Positions 32,489-44,058 of a DNA stretch of 64,000 nt are shown piece by piece (position 1 is the stretch's first letter; each line of letters begins with the position of its first letter). Location of the stretch: the NCBI RefSeq assembly GCF_035474595.1, contig NZ_DATIND010000124.1:22562-86561 (forward strand). Direction: 5' to 3'. Under the pieces are notes generated by a model. That model saw only the letters and a program-made list of their open reading frames with translations. It was not told the DNA's origin and ran no database searches. The DNA is from Longimicrobium sp. Lineage in GTDB: Bacteria; Gemmatimonadota; Gemmatimonadetes; Longimicrobiales; Longimicrobiaceae. Both the position numbers and the translations under genes were made by a program.

Positions 32489-32991
32489 ACGGCGATGCGG
32501 GCGCGATGCCGAGCCGCGGCGCGTCGTCCGACGTTCGCGCGCGCTCCGGCATCGCGCCCTCTCCGGCCGGCCGAGGCCGTCCACCTCTCCCGTACCGGGA
32601 GAGGTAGCTGGACAGCATCGGCGCGGAGGTGGCTGCATCTTGCCCGTCCGGCTGGCCCCTCCTTCGCCGCGCCAGGGAAGCCCGGGTGAGACGCGGGTTC
32701 GGTGGCGCGGGGATGCTGGAAAGCCACCTCCTCCCGGAACGGGAGGGGGTCGCGCCCTCCGGCGCGGGGGGAGGGCACGAGACGTCCGAAGCGCGTTACC
32801 GGTTCAGCGTGACAGAGTCGTACTCTCGTACTTTTCGTACTCCGTCCCCGCACTTCCGCACTTCCGCACTTCCGCACTTCCGCACTTCCGCACTTCCGCA
32901 CGTTCGCACCCTCCCCACCTTGCCCCTCCGCCGCGCCCAAACCACCTTTCCACGCAACGCCTTACATCTCCATTCCCCGAGCGTGAGCCCG
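32489..32991. other. Repeat-dense intergenic region
   Basis: 500 nt. Contains the family E inverted element with ACCTCTCCCGTACCGGGAGA (about 32560-32615), a matching CTCCCGGAACGGGAG block (32732-32746), and a tandem ACTTCCGC array (32851-32902). No gene seen. Confidence 0.6.
32851..32902 (+). repeat. ACTTCCGC tandem octamer array
   Basis: About six units of CTTCCGCA, about 90 nt before the start codon of the molybdoenzyme gene. Confidence 0.9.
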
Positions 32992-35372
<2,381 letters not shown>

Positions 35373-35376
<4 letters not shown>

Positions 35377-36251
35377 CGCGCAAGGCGAGCACCGTCCGCC
35401 GCCGCGTGGAGCAGGTGTCCGTCGGGGACGACGGCGCCGCCCGCCGCGCGCGCACCGACCTGCTCGCCACCGAGGAGCCGCTGGAGATCCGCGTCGCCGT
35501 GGCATCCGATCTCCGCGGCGCGCGGCTGGACGACGCGGCGACGCCCGTCTCCGTCACGATGCGGACGCCGGGCGCGGACTTCGAGCTGGCCGCCGGGTTC
35601 CTCTACACCGAGGGGCTGATCGCCTCGGCCGACGCCATCTCCTCCATCCGCTACTGCACGGACGGCGCGCAGCAGTACAACGTCGTCAGCGTCATCCTGG
35701 CGGCGGGGACACGGTGGGACCCGGCCAGCCTGCAGCGCAACTTCTACCAGACCTCCAGCTGCGGCGTCTGCGGCAAGGCGTCCATCGAGGCGGTGATGGG
35801 GCCCGCCTGCGCGCGCGTCGAGTCCGGTCTCGTCGTCGCGCCCGATGTCGTCACCCGTCTCCCGGACGCTTTGCGCGCCGCGCAGGCGGTGTTCGAGCGC
35901 ACCGGCGGGCTGCACGCGGCCGGCCTCTTCACCGCCGACGGCGAGCTGGTGCGCGCGCGGGAGGACGTGGGCCGCCACAACGCCATGGACAAGCTGGTGG
36001 GCGCGTCGCTGCTGGAGCGCGAGCTGCCGTGGGGCGAGCGGATCGTGATGGTGAGCGGGCGCCTGAGCTTCGAGCTGGTGCAGAAGGCGGCGCGCGCCGG
36101 CGCCGCGGTGCTGGCCGGCGTCTCGGCGCCCAGCAGCCTGGCCGTGGAGCTGGCCGAGCAGGCCGGCATCACCCTCTGCGGCTTCGTCCGCGGCGGGCGC
36201 TTCAACGTCTACGCGGGCGCCCACCGCATCGCACAGACCGTCCACACCTGA
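35373..36251 (+). CDS. fdhD: Formate dehydrogenase accessory sulfurtransferase FdhD
   Basis: 292 residues. Transfers sulfur from a cysteine desulfurase to the Mo cofactor of formate dehydrogenase-type enzymes. Signature SSCGVCGKASIE with catalytic Cys at 130 and 133, plus RCxxH-type region GLFTADGELVRAREDVGRHNAMDKLVG and SGRLSFELVQKAARAG. Start ATG overlaps the stop of the molybdoenzyme, confirming a functional pair. Confidence 0.95.
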
Positions 36252-36262
36252 CCCGGATCTCC

Positions 36263-36997
36263 GTGCACGACTTCCACTTGCGTCGAAGCTACCGGCTATT
36301 CGCCGGGGCGATGCTCATCTCCGCCCTGTCGCTGGCCGCGGCGTGCGGCGACCAGGGCGGCGAGCTGAAGGACGCCACCGACCGCCGCCGCGCCGAGATG
36401 GCGAACGGCGACACCACGAAGGAAGGCGCCGAGCGCGACACCGGCTACTCCATCCCCACCTTCGTCGGCGACACCCCCGCCGTCTCCGCGGCGGCGGCGG
36501 CGAAGGCGAAGACCGACAGCGTGGCGAAGGACTCGGCGAAGACCGCCGCGGTCGCATCGGCGGGGGATTGGACGTCCGGCGCGCGCGACGTCCAGCGCCC
36601 GAACGTGGTCGCCACGCTGCGGGGCTTGCGGGTGGCGCAGCAGAACGGCTTCGACCGGCTGGTGCTGGATTTCGGCACGGGGCCGGCGTCCGGGTGGCAC
36701 GTGGAGTACGCGGATGGGCCGGTCGCGCAGTGCGGCTCGGGGCGGGTGGTGCGGGTCGCGGGAGATGCGCGGCTGGTGGTGCGCCTCCGCACCGCGCAGG
36801 CGCACGACGACGCGGGCGCGCCCACCGTCCGCCAGCGCGACATCCCCCTCACGCTGCCGGTGATGAAGCAGCTGGTGATGACCTGCGACTTCGAGGGCGA
36901 CGTGGAGATCGTGCTGGGCCTCGACACCCGCCAGCCCTACCGCGTGATGGAGCTCCAGACCCCCAACCGCCTCGTCATCGACATCAAGCAGCCGTGA
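36263..36997 (+). CDS. AMIN-like domain (lipo)protein
   Basis: About 244 residues from GTG 36263 (or 228 from ATG 36311). Signal segment RLFAGAMLISALSLAAACGD, with the Cys in a lipobox-like position. An Ala/Lys-rich, probably disordered linker follows. The C-terminal 130 residues (ATLRGLRVAQQNGFDRLVLDFG ... YRVMELQTPNRLVIDIKQ) resemble the AMIN-like beta domain of cell-envelope proteins. Predicted outer-envelope lipoprotein. A terminator follows. Confidence 0.72.
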   Translation: MHDFHLRRSYRLFAGAMLISALSLAAACGDQGGELKDATDRRRAEMANGDTTKEGAERDTGYSIPTFVGDTPAVSAAAAAKAKTDSVAKDSAKTAAVASAGDWTSGARDVQRPNVVATLRGLRVAQQNGFDRLVLDFGTGPASGWHVEYADGPVAQCGSGRVVRVAGDARLVVRLRTAQAHDDAGAPTVRQRDIPLTLPVMKQLVMTCDFEGDVEIVLGLDTRQPYRVMELQTPNRLVIDIKQP

Positions 36998-37030
36998 GGC
37001 GTGTTGCGGGATTGGATTTCGAATGAGTGG

Positions 37031-37063
37031 GGCCGCATCCGAGTGGATGCGGCCCTGCTCCTT
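37031..37063 (+). terminator. Terminator after the AMIN-like gene
   Basis: Perfect 10-bp stem GGCCGCATCC-GAGT-GGATGCGGCC, followed by CTGCTCCTT. Confidence 0.65.
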
Positions 37064-37140
37064 GCAAGCAGATCCTTCGGCCGGCGAAGGAAAAACCAGC
37101 CGCAGCACAAACCCCGGTGCTATGCGGAAATGCCGGAAAG

Positions 37141-37190
37141 CAGTCCCGAAGGGACTTTGTGCTGTTGTTGCCCCCCAATTCCATTGGGGG
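37141..37190 (-). repeat. Family A two-hairpin repeat, copy 8
   Basis: On the minus strand: CCCCCAATGGAATTGGGG hairpin, GGCAACAACAGCACAAA core, GTCCCTTCGGGAC hairpin. It lies 74 nt downstream of the stop of the minus-strand transporter gene, co-oriented with it. Confidence 0.85.
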
Positions 37191-37263
37191 ATAGGCTGCC
37201 TCCAGGCCGGATCCATCTCCCCCGCCCGCCGATCCCCCGCCCGCCCGATCCTCCCGCCGACCA

Positions 37264-38886
37264 TCACCCCACACCCCGCGGCCGCAGCGCGCGCTCGGCC
37301 AGCGCCAGCGCCGCATCCACCGCCAGCGCCAGCAGCGCGGCGGGGATGGCGCCGGAGAGGATCATGCGCGTGTCGGTGAGCGCCAGCCCGGCCACGATCG
37401 GGTCGCCCAGCCCGCCCGCGCCGATGAACGCCGCCAGCGTGGCCGTGCCCACGTCGATCACCGCGGCGGTGCGGATGCCGGCCATGATCGACGGCGCGGC
37501 CAGCGGCAGCCGCACGTGGCGCAGCACCTGGCCGGGGCTCATCCCCAGCGCGCGGGCGGCCTCGGTGGCGGCGGGGTCGGCGTCGCGCACGCCGCTGTAG
37601 GTGTTGCGGAGGATGGGGTAGAGCGAGTACAGCCAGAGCGCCACCAGCGCCGGCGCCATCCCGATCCCCAGCAGCGGGATCATGAACGCCAGCAGGGCGA
37701 TGCTGGGGATGGTCTGCAGCACCCCCGCCCCGCGGATGGCCCCCTCCGCCGCGCCCGGCCGCGTCCGCTCCAGCATCACCCCCAGCGGCACCGCGACGGC
37801 CACGGCGGCGATGAGGGAGAGGAGCACCAGCAGCAGGTGCCGCCCCGTCTCGCGCCCCAGCTCGCCGCGCCGCGCCCACAGGTACGCGGGGAGCGAGCCC
37901 TCGCGCGCCGGTGACGACGTCGCGCGCGCGGACGGCGAGGCGGCGCGCAGCATTCCCATCTCCCGCAGCGCGTCCGCGGCGACCCTCGCGACGGGCTGGC
38001 CGTCCACCTCCACGCGGCGGTTCAGCTCGCGCATCGTCACCACGTCGATGCGGCCGCTGAGGCGCGCCAGCTCGGCCACGGCGCCCGGCGACTGGCGCCA
38101 GAGCCGCGCGCCCACCATCGCGGCCGCCTCGTACGGCGGGAAGAAGCGCTTGTCGTCCTCCAGCACCACCAGGTCGAACTTCGCCAGCAGCCCGTCGGTC
38201 GAGTAGCCGTCCACCACGTCGACCGCGCCGCCCGCCAGCGCCCGGTACTTCACCGCCTGCACCAGCGAGCGCACCTCGCGCGGATGCAGGCCGTACGCGC
38301 GCGACAGCCCCGGCAGCCCGTCCGGCCGCCCGATGAAGTCCGGCGTGAACCCCGCCGTCAGGTTCGGCGACGCGCGCGCCAGGTCCGTCAGCGTGCGCAG
38401 CCCGTACCGCCGCGCCGTCTCCCTGCGCACGGCGATGGCGTAGGTGTTCTCGAAGCCGAGCGGCGGCAGCCAGTGCACCCCCCAGCGCGCCTCGAACTCG
38501 CGCGACACGCGGCCGAACACCGCGCGCGCGTCGCCCTTCGGCTCGTCGTGGAGGATGGCCGTGAGCCCCGTCCCCGTGTACTCCGGGTAGACGTCGATCG
38601 CCCCCGTCCGCAGCGCCCCGAACGCGATCTCCGTCGCCCCCAGCCCCAGCCGCCGGTCCACGCGAAACCCGCGCGCCTCCAGCACCTGCGCGAACATCTC
38701 CGCCAGCAGGTAGCTCTCCCCGAAGGGTTTGGACGCGACGACGACGGGTCGGGATGCGGCGGGGGATGGGGATCGCTGTGCGGCGACAGGCCCAGCGCCG
38801 AGCCCAGCCATCGCCCCGGCGAATAAATTCGCGGCAACAACAGCACGAAGTCCGCCTTCGCGGACTGCCGCCAGGTATCTCCGCAC
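37264..38886 (-). CDS. ABC transporter substrate-binding protein-permease fusion (OpuC/EgtU-like)
   Basis: 540 residues from GTG 38886 (or 515 from ATG 38811). N-terminal signal-like segment RAVVAANLFAGAMAGLGAGP..AAQ. Residues about 40-310 are a ProX/OpuAC-type binding domain (VVVASKPFGESYLLAEMFAQ, GLGATEIAFGALRTGAIDVY, EYTGTG, VVDGYSTDGLLAKFDLVVLEDD). The last 215 residues are a five- to six-TM permease with the EAA-like loop EAARALGMSPGQVLRHVRLP. In known ergothioneine and glycine-betaine importers such fusions exist with the domains in either order; here the binding domain comes first. It follows the ATPase gene on the same strand and lies divergent to egtBDA, so ergothioneine, a betaine, is a good candidate substrate; osmolyte uptake is the alternative. 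Confidence 0.88.
   Translation of the reverse strand: MRRYLAAVREGGLRAVVAANLFAGAMAGLGAGPVAAQRSPSPAASRPVVVASKPFGESYLLAEMFAQVLEARGFRVDRRLGLGATEIAFGALRTGAIDVYPEYTGTGLTAILHDEPKGDARAVFGRVSREFEARWGVHWLPPLGFENTYAIAVRRETARRYGLRTLTDLARASPNLTAGFTPDFIGRPDGLPGLSRAYGLHPREVRSLVQAVKYRALAGGAVDVVDGYSTDGLLAKFDLVVLEDDKRFFPPYEAAAMVGARLWRQSPGAVAELARLSGRIDVVTMRELNRRVEVDGQPVARVAADALREMGMLRAASPSARATSSPAREGSLPAYLWARRGELGRETGRHLLLVLLSLIAAVAVAVPLGVMLERTRPGAAEGAIRGAGVLQTIPSIALLAFMIPLLGIGMAPALVALWLYSLYPILRNTYSGVRDADPAATEAARALGMSPGQVLRHVRLPLAAPSIMAGIRTAAVIDVGTATLAAFIGAGGLGDPIVAGLALTDTRMILSGAIPAALLALAVDAALALAERALRPRGVG
38819..38867 (+). repeat. Family A two-hairpin repeat, copy 9, inside the transporter 5' end
   Basis: GCGAATAAATTCGC, GGCAACAACAGCACGAA, GTCCGCCTTCGCGGAC. 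In the antisense direction it encodes VREGGLRAVVAANLFAG of the fusion protein's signal segment. Confidence 0.85.
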
Positions 38887-38966
38887 CGAGCCGGCACCGG
38901 TGCAGCGCCGGGTTCTCCCTTCTCCCGTGGAGCGAGGGAGGGACCGGGGGGATGAGGGGTGGCTGC

Positions 38967-39713
<747 letters not shown>

Positions 39714-39910
39714 CGAAAGAAGAGGATCAGGGGGATGAGATCCGTCCCGCAGGCGAAATCCGTATCACCGCTCCGAAGCTGTAACCTCCCCGCGCACCCG
39801 CGACTCCAATCTCCCCATCAGCAGACACAAGCGCGTCGGGAGCTCCGCGGGGAGGGGAGAACCCGGCGCAGGGTGCGCCATCCTCCCAGATCCGCCACGA
39901 TGCCGAGGCC

Positions 39911-39960
39911 GCAGTCCCGCAGGGACTTTGTGCTGTTGTTGCCCCCCAATTCCATTGGGA
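39911..39960 (-). repeat. Family A two-hairpin repeat, copy 10
   Basis: Minus strand: CCCAATGGAATTGGGG, GGCAACAACAGCACAAA, GTCCCTGCGGGAC. Nearly identical to copy 8. Confidence 0.85.
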
Positions 39961-40011
39961 GAATGGCCTGCCTTCGCGCCGATCCCGGAGCCCGCAACGA
40001 TGCCGACGCGC

Positions 40012-40070
40012 GAGTCCGCGAAGGCGGACTTTGTGCCGTTGTTGCCGCGAATTCATTCGCCCTCCCCAAC
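40012..40070 (-). repeat. Family A two-hairpin repeat, copy 11
   Basis: Minus strand: GCGAATGAATTCGC, GGCAACAACGGCACAAA, GTCCGCCTTCGCGGAC. Confidence 0.85.
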
Positions 40071-40285
40071 TTGGGAGCGCTCCGCATCCATCTGCGGCGC
40101 AATCCGCGCGTTCCGGCGCAACCCTCCACCAACCTTCACACGGCTGGCGGCCACGGGCGAAATTCTTGCATCCCCACCCGCTGTTTCCCTGACATGAACT
40201 CGCGCCGAAATCGTGGCGCGCCCGCGCAGCCGCACCTAGCTTACATCCGGCCCATCTGCGCGGAAACCCTCCTCTACGCCCAAGG

Positions 40286-41608
40286 ATGACCGCCACCTCC
40301 GGCCTTGCGCCGACTCCGCGCGAGATCGCCGAGCTGCTGCTCGACGCGCGCGCCCGCACGCTCCTGCTGGTCGGCTCGGTCCCCGAGGCCGAGCTGATGA
40401 CGCAGCACAACAAGCTCATGAGCCCCATCGTGTGGGACCTGGGGCACATCGCGCACTTCGAGGAGCTGTGGCTGGTGCGCAACCTCTCCGGCCCCGTGGA
40501 GTTCGGCGAGATGCCGGGGATGTTCAACCCCTTCGAGAACCCGCGCTCGGTGCGCGGCCAGCTGCGCCTTCCCGGGCTGGGCGATTCGCTCGACAACATG
40601 GCCGAGACGCGGCTGCGCGTCCTTTCCCACCTGGAGAACGGCGGCGCGCCCGGCGGCGACGACCCGCTGCTGCGCGCCGGCTACGTGTACCGGATGGTGC
40701 TCCAGCACGAGTACCAGCACAACGAAACCATCCTGCAGGCGCTGCAGCTGAAGGAAGATCCCTTCTACCGCGCCCCCCGCGCCATCGCCACGCCCCCCGG
40801 CCGCCCCGTCGCCTCCGACGCGGACGGGATGGTGCGCTTCCCCGGCGGCCGCGTGGAGATCGGCACCGGCGACCGCTCGGCAGCCTACGACAACGAGCGC
40901 CCGCGCCACGCGGTGGATCTCCGGCCCTTCCGCATCGGCGCGTGGGCGGTCACCAACGGCGAGTACCAGCGCTTCATCGACGACGGGGGATACGACCGCC
41001 CGGAGCTGTGGACCGAGGCCGGGTGGAAGCACCGCCGGGAGGCCGGACTGGTGGCCCCGCAGTTCTGGTCGCGGCACGACGGCGTGTGGATGACGCGCTC
41101 GATGGACCGGGAGATGGAGGTCGATCCCGCGCGCCCCGTCTGCCACGTCTGCTGGTACGAGGCCGATGCGTACGCCCGCTGGGCCGGCGGCCGTCTTCCG
41201 ACGGAGCAGGAATGGGAGGCCGCGGCGTCGTGGGACCCGGCGGCGGGGCGGAAGCGCGACTATCCGTGGGGCGACGAGCCGGCGACCGCGTATCTGGCCA
41301 ACGTCGACCAGCTCTCGTTCGAGCCGGGGCAGGTCGGCGGCTATCCGCACAACCTCTCCCCCATCGGCGCGTACGGAATGATCGGCGACGTGTGGGAGTG
41401 GACGTCCAGCGACTTCGCGCCCTATCCCGGCTACGAGACCTTCCCGTACAAGGAGTACAGCGAGGTCTTCTTCGGGCCCGACTACAAGGTGCTGCGCGGC
41501 GGCAGCTGGGCCACGCGCCCGGGCGCCATCCGCAACACCTTCCGCAACTGGGACTACCCCATCCGCCGGCAGATCTTCAGCGGCTTCAGGATCGTGCGCG
41601 ATGACTGA
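40286..41608 (+). CDS. egtB: Ergothioneine biosynthesis sulfoxide synthase EgtB
   Basis: Non-haem iron enzyme coupling trimethylhistidine (hercynine) with cysteine or gamma-glutamylcysteine and O2. 440 residues. N-terminal DinB-like helical domain with the iron ligands: His in DLGHIAHFEELW (H54) and the pair in LQHEYQHNET (H141, H145). The C-terminal FGE-sulfatase/lectin-like domain starts at MVRFPGGRVEIGT and includes PVCHVCWYEADAYARWAGGR, GDVWEWTSSDF and VLRGGSWATRP. First gene of egtB-egtD-egtA, overlapping egtD by 8 nt. Whether it uses Cys directly or gamma-Glu-Cys cannot be read with certainty; the adjacent egtA argues for the latter. Confidence 0.95.
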   Translation: MTATSGLAPTPREIAELLLDARARTLLLVGSVPEAELMTQHNKLMSPIVWDLGHIAHFEELWLVRNLSGPVEFGEMPGMFNPFENPRSVRGQLRLPGLGDSLDNMAETRLRVLSHLENGGAPGGDDPLLRAGYVYRMVLQHEYQHNETILQALQLKEDPFYRAPRAIATPPGRPVASDADGMVRFPGGRVEIGTGDRSAAYDNERPRHAVDLRPFRIGAWAVTNGEYQRFIDDGGYDRPELWTEAGWKHRREAGLVAPQFWSRHDGVWMTRSMDREMEVDPARPVCHVCWYEADAYARWAGGRLPTEQEWEAAASWDPAAGRKRDYPWGDEPATAYLANVDQLSFEPGQVGGYPHNLSPIGAYGMIGDVWEWTSSDFAPYPGYETFPYKEYSEVFFGPDYKVLRGGSWATRPGAIRNTFRNWDYPIRRQIFSGFRIVRDD

Positions 41609-42551
41609 CACGCTCCAGCCCGCCGCGGCGGGAATGCTGGCGGAGATCCGCGACGGCCTGGGCCGCCCGCAGAAGGAGCTGCCGCCCAAGTACTTCTACG
41701 ACGAGCGCGGCTCGGAGCTGTTCGAGGAGATCACCCGCCTCCCCGAATACTACCTGACGCGCACCGAGGCGGCGCTGCTGCGGCAGTGGATGCCGGACTG
41801 GATCTGGGCGCTGCAGCCGAAGACGCTGGTGGAGCTGGGCGCCGGGAGCGCGGAGAAGACGCGCATCGTCCTCGACGCCATCCGCGACGCCGTGGGCTTC
41901 GCGGCGTACGTCCCCGTGGACGTGAGCGCCGACTTCCTGGAGTCGACCGCGGTCCGCCTCTCGGCGCTGTACCCGACCATCGACGTGGTTCCCGTCGTCG
42001 CGGACATGACGGCGGACTTCGCGCTCCCGCCCGAGCTGCCGCATCCCGTGCTCCACGCCTTTTTGGGGAGCACGATCGGCAACTTCGCGCCGGACGAGGC
42101 CACCGCGCTCCTCGCCCGCGTCCGCCGCCGCATGCACACCGGCGACGCCTTCCTGATGGGCGTCGATCTCCGCAAGGATCCGCGCGTGATCGAGGCGGCG
42201 TACAACGACGCGGCCGGGGTCACGGCCGAGTTCAACCGCAACATGCTGCGCGTGGTCAACACGCTCGCGGGCGCGGACTTCGACCCGGCCGCGTACGACC
42301 ACCGCGCGTTCTACAACCCGGTGGACCACCGCATCGAGATGCACCTCGTCGCGCGCGCGCCGCAGACGGTCGCCGTCCCCGGCGCGGGCGAGTTCGCCAT
42401 CGCCGCGGGCGAGACCATCCGCACCGAGATCTCGTGCAAGCACGACCGCGCCAGCATCGAGGCCATGCTGCGCGGCGCGGGAATGCGGCTGGTGCGCTGG
42501 GAGACGGACGAAGACGGCCTGTACGCCATCCTCCTTGCCGCCGTGGAGTGA
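41601..42551 (+). CDS. egtD: L-histidine N-alpha-methyltransferase EgtD
   Basis: 316 residues. SAM-dependent trimethylation of histidine to hercynine, the first step of ergothioneine synthesis. Family marks: KYFYDERGSELFEEITRLPEYYLTRTE at the N terminus (split in two helices), SAM motif VELGAGSAEKTRIVLDA, VPVDVSADFLE, LGSTIGNFAPDE, and LMGVDLRKDPRVIEAAYNDA. It starts within the end of egtB and ends in the start codon of egtA (TGATG). Confidence 0.96.
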   Translation: MTDTLQPAAAGMLAEIRDGLGRPQKELPPKYFYDERGSELFEEITRLPEYYLTRTEAALLRQWMPDWIWALQPKTLVELGAGSAEKTRIVLDAIRDAVGFAAYVPVDVSADFLESTAVRLSALYPTIDVVPVVADMTADFALPPELPHPVLHAFLGSTIGNFAPDEATALLARVRRRMHTGDAFLMGVDLRKDPRVIEAAYNDAAGVTAEFNRNMLRVVNTLAGADFDPAAYDHRAFYNPVDHRIEMHLVARAPQTVAVPGAGEFAIAAGETIRTEISCKHDRASIEAMLRGAGMRLVRWETDEDGLYAILLAAVE

Positions 42552-43804
42552 TGCTGGACCCTGACGCGCTCGCCGCGGACCTCCGCGACAACGCCTTCGG
42601 CCAACGCCGCCGGGAGCCGCGCCCACCCACCATCGGCGCGGAGGTGGAGCTCATTCCGGTGGACGCGGAGACGCGCGCCGTCGTCCCCATCATCGCGGAC
42701 GAGGGGCGCTCGACGCTGCCGTTCCTGCGCGACTTCGCGGGGCGATGGGGATGGAAGGAGACGGCGTCCGTCTACGGAATGCCCAACTGGCTGCTGCCGG
42801 ACGGCGGGACCATCACCTTCGAGCCCGGCGGGCAGATCGAGCTCTCCGCCCCGCCCTTCCGCTCCGCCTCGGCGCTGCTGCAGAGCCTGCGCACCGTCGT
42901 CCGCCCGCTGGTCCGCGACGCGCGCGAGGAGGGGATCGAGCTGCTGAGCGTGGGCGTGGACCCCGTGAACGCGGTGGACGACATCGCCCTGCAGCTTCCC
43001 GGCAAGCGCTACGTGCGGCTCACGCGCTTCCTGGAGGAGTGCGGCGGCGGCGGCACGCGGATGATGCGGCAGACGGCGTCGTTCCAGTGCAACCTGGACT
43101 GGGGCGCCGACGCGTACGCGCGGTGGCGCTTCCTGAACGCGCTGGCGCCGTACGCGGTGGCCGTCTTCGCCAACTCGCCCGTCTACCGCGGCGAGGACAC
43201 GGGCGAGCGCAGCTTCCGCGCTCGCATCTGGCGCGAGCTGGGCGGCGGCCGCACGGGGATCTTCGCCTGCGGTGAGGATCCCGTCCCCGAGTACCTGGAG
43301 TTCGCGCTCGGCGCGCCGGCCATCCTCATCCCCCACGAGCACGAGGGGTGGCCCAGCTTCGGCGAGTGGAACGCGCGCGGGGCGGTGGGGATGGAGGAGT
43401 GGCGCACGCACCTGACCACGCTCTTCCCCGACGTGCGCCCCAAGGGCTTCGCGGAGATGCGCGCCGCGGACGCGGTGGCGCCGGAGTGGTACGCCGCGCC
43501 GGCCGCGTTCTTCGGCGGCCTGGTGTACCACGCGCCGTCGTTCGCCGCCGCGCGCGAGCTGGCGGGCGCGCCCGACCCCGCGCTGCTGGTGCGCGCCGGG
43601 CGGGCGGGGCTGCGCGACGAGCGCATCGCCGCCACCGCCCGCGACCTGTTCGCGCTGGCGCTGGAGGGCGCGGAGGCGCTCGGCCCCGCCTTCCTCTGCC
43701 CCGCCGACCTGGAGGAGGCGCGCGCCTTCTTCGACACCTACACCGCGCGCGCGTTGTCACCAGCCGACGACGTGCGCATCCCGGAGCCCGCGGCGGCGGA
43801 CTGA
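42551..43804 (+). CDS. egtA: Glutamate-cysteine ligase, GCS2 family (EgtA)
   Basis: 417 residues. ATP-dependent formation of gamma-glutamylcysteine, a co-substrate for EgtB in the mycobacterial-type pathway. PTIGAEVELIPVD carries the metal/substrate Glu pair; LPDGGTITFEPGGQIELSAPP and RMMRQTASFQCNLDWG are GCS2-type blocks. Translationally coupled to egtD. EgtC (amidohydrolase) and EgtE (lyase) are not found in the window, so those steps need unlinked enzymes. Confidence 0.9.
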   Translation: MLDPDALAADLRDNAFGQRRREPRPPTIGAEVELIPVDAETRAVVPIIADEGRSTLPFLRDFAGRWGWKETASVYGMPNWLLPDGGTITFEPGGQIELSAPPFRSASALLQSLRTVVRPLVRDAREEGIELLSVGVDPVNAVDDIALQLPGKRYVRLTRFLEECGGGGTRMMRQTASFQCNLDWGADAYARWRFLNALAPYAVAVFANSPVYRGEDTGERSFRARIWRELGGGRTGIFACGEDPVPEYLEFALGAPAILIPHEHEGWPSFGEWNARGAVGMEEWRTHLTTLFPDVRPKGFAEMRAADAVAPEWYAAPAAFFGGLVYHAPSFAAARELAGAPDPALLVRAGRAGLRDERIAATARDLFALALEGAEALGPAFLCPADLEEARAFFDTYTARALSPADDVRIPEPAAAD

Positions 43805-43818
43805 CTTCGGCAGAAGAA

Positions 43819-43882
43819 TCTCACAGATACGCGGAGCCGCAGAGAACGACGGTGTTCTCCGCGGCTCCGCGTCTCTCGGTGG
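43819..43882. repeat. Family D long hairpin repeat
   Basis: Arms ACGCGGAGCCGCAGAGAAC / GTTCTCCGCGGCTCCGCGT around 'gacgg', 15 nt after the egtA stop. Probably also ends the egt transcript. Confidence 0.8.
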
Positions 43883-43936
43883 ACCTGCTTTTCAGACCGG
43901 CTCTGGCAATCATCTGTGCATTTCAAACGCACGGAG

Positions 43937-44040
43937 AGACGTCATCCTGAGGCCGGCCACACCGTCGTTGCCTCCGCACGAGCGGTTGCAGGCCGAAGGA
44001 TCTATAGGCGAGGTCGCACGTGCGGTTACGGATGCACGAT
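43937..44040 (-). repeat. Family B repeat
   Basis: GACGTCATCCTGAGGCCGGC ... TTGCAGGCCGAAGGATCTAT ... GGCGAGGTCGCACGTGCG. Reverse orientation relative to the copies at 15.4 and 50.4 kb. Confidence 0.8.
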
Positions 44041-44058
44041 CGATCTCCGAATCCGGTA

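Larger units (their letters stand above)
39714..40285. other. Divergent region between transporter and egt genes, with two family A repeats
   Basis: 570 nt. Two minus-oriented copies of family A (39911-39960 and 40012-40070) only about 50 nt apart occupy the centre. No gene and no confident promoter; the promoters of the transporter and egtBDA must be here, separated by the repeats. Confidence 0.55.
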
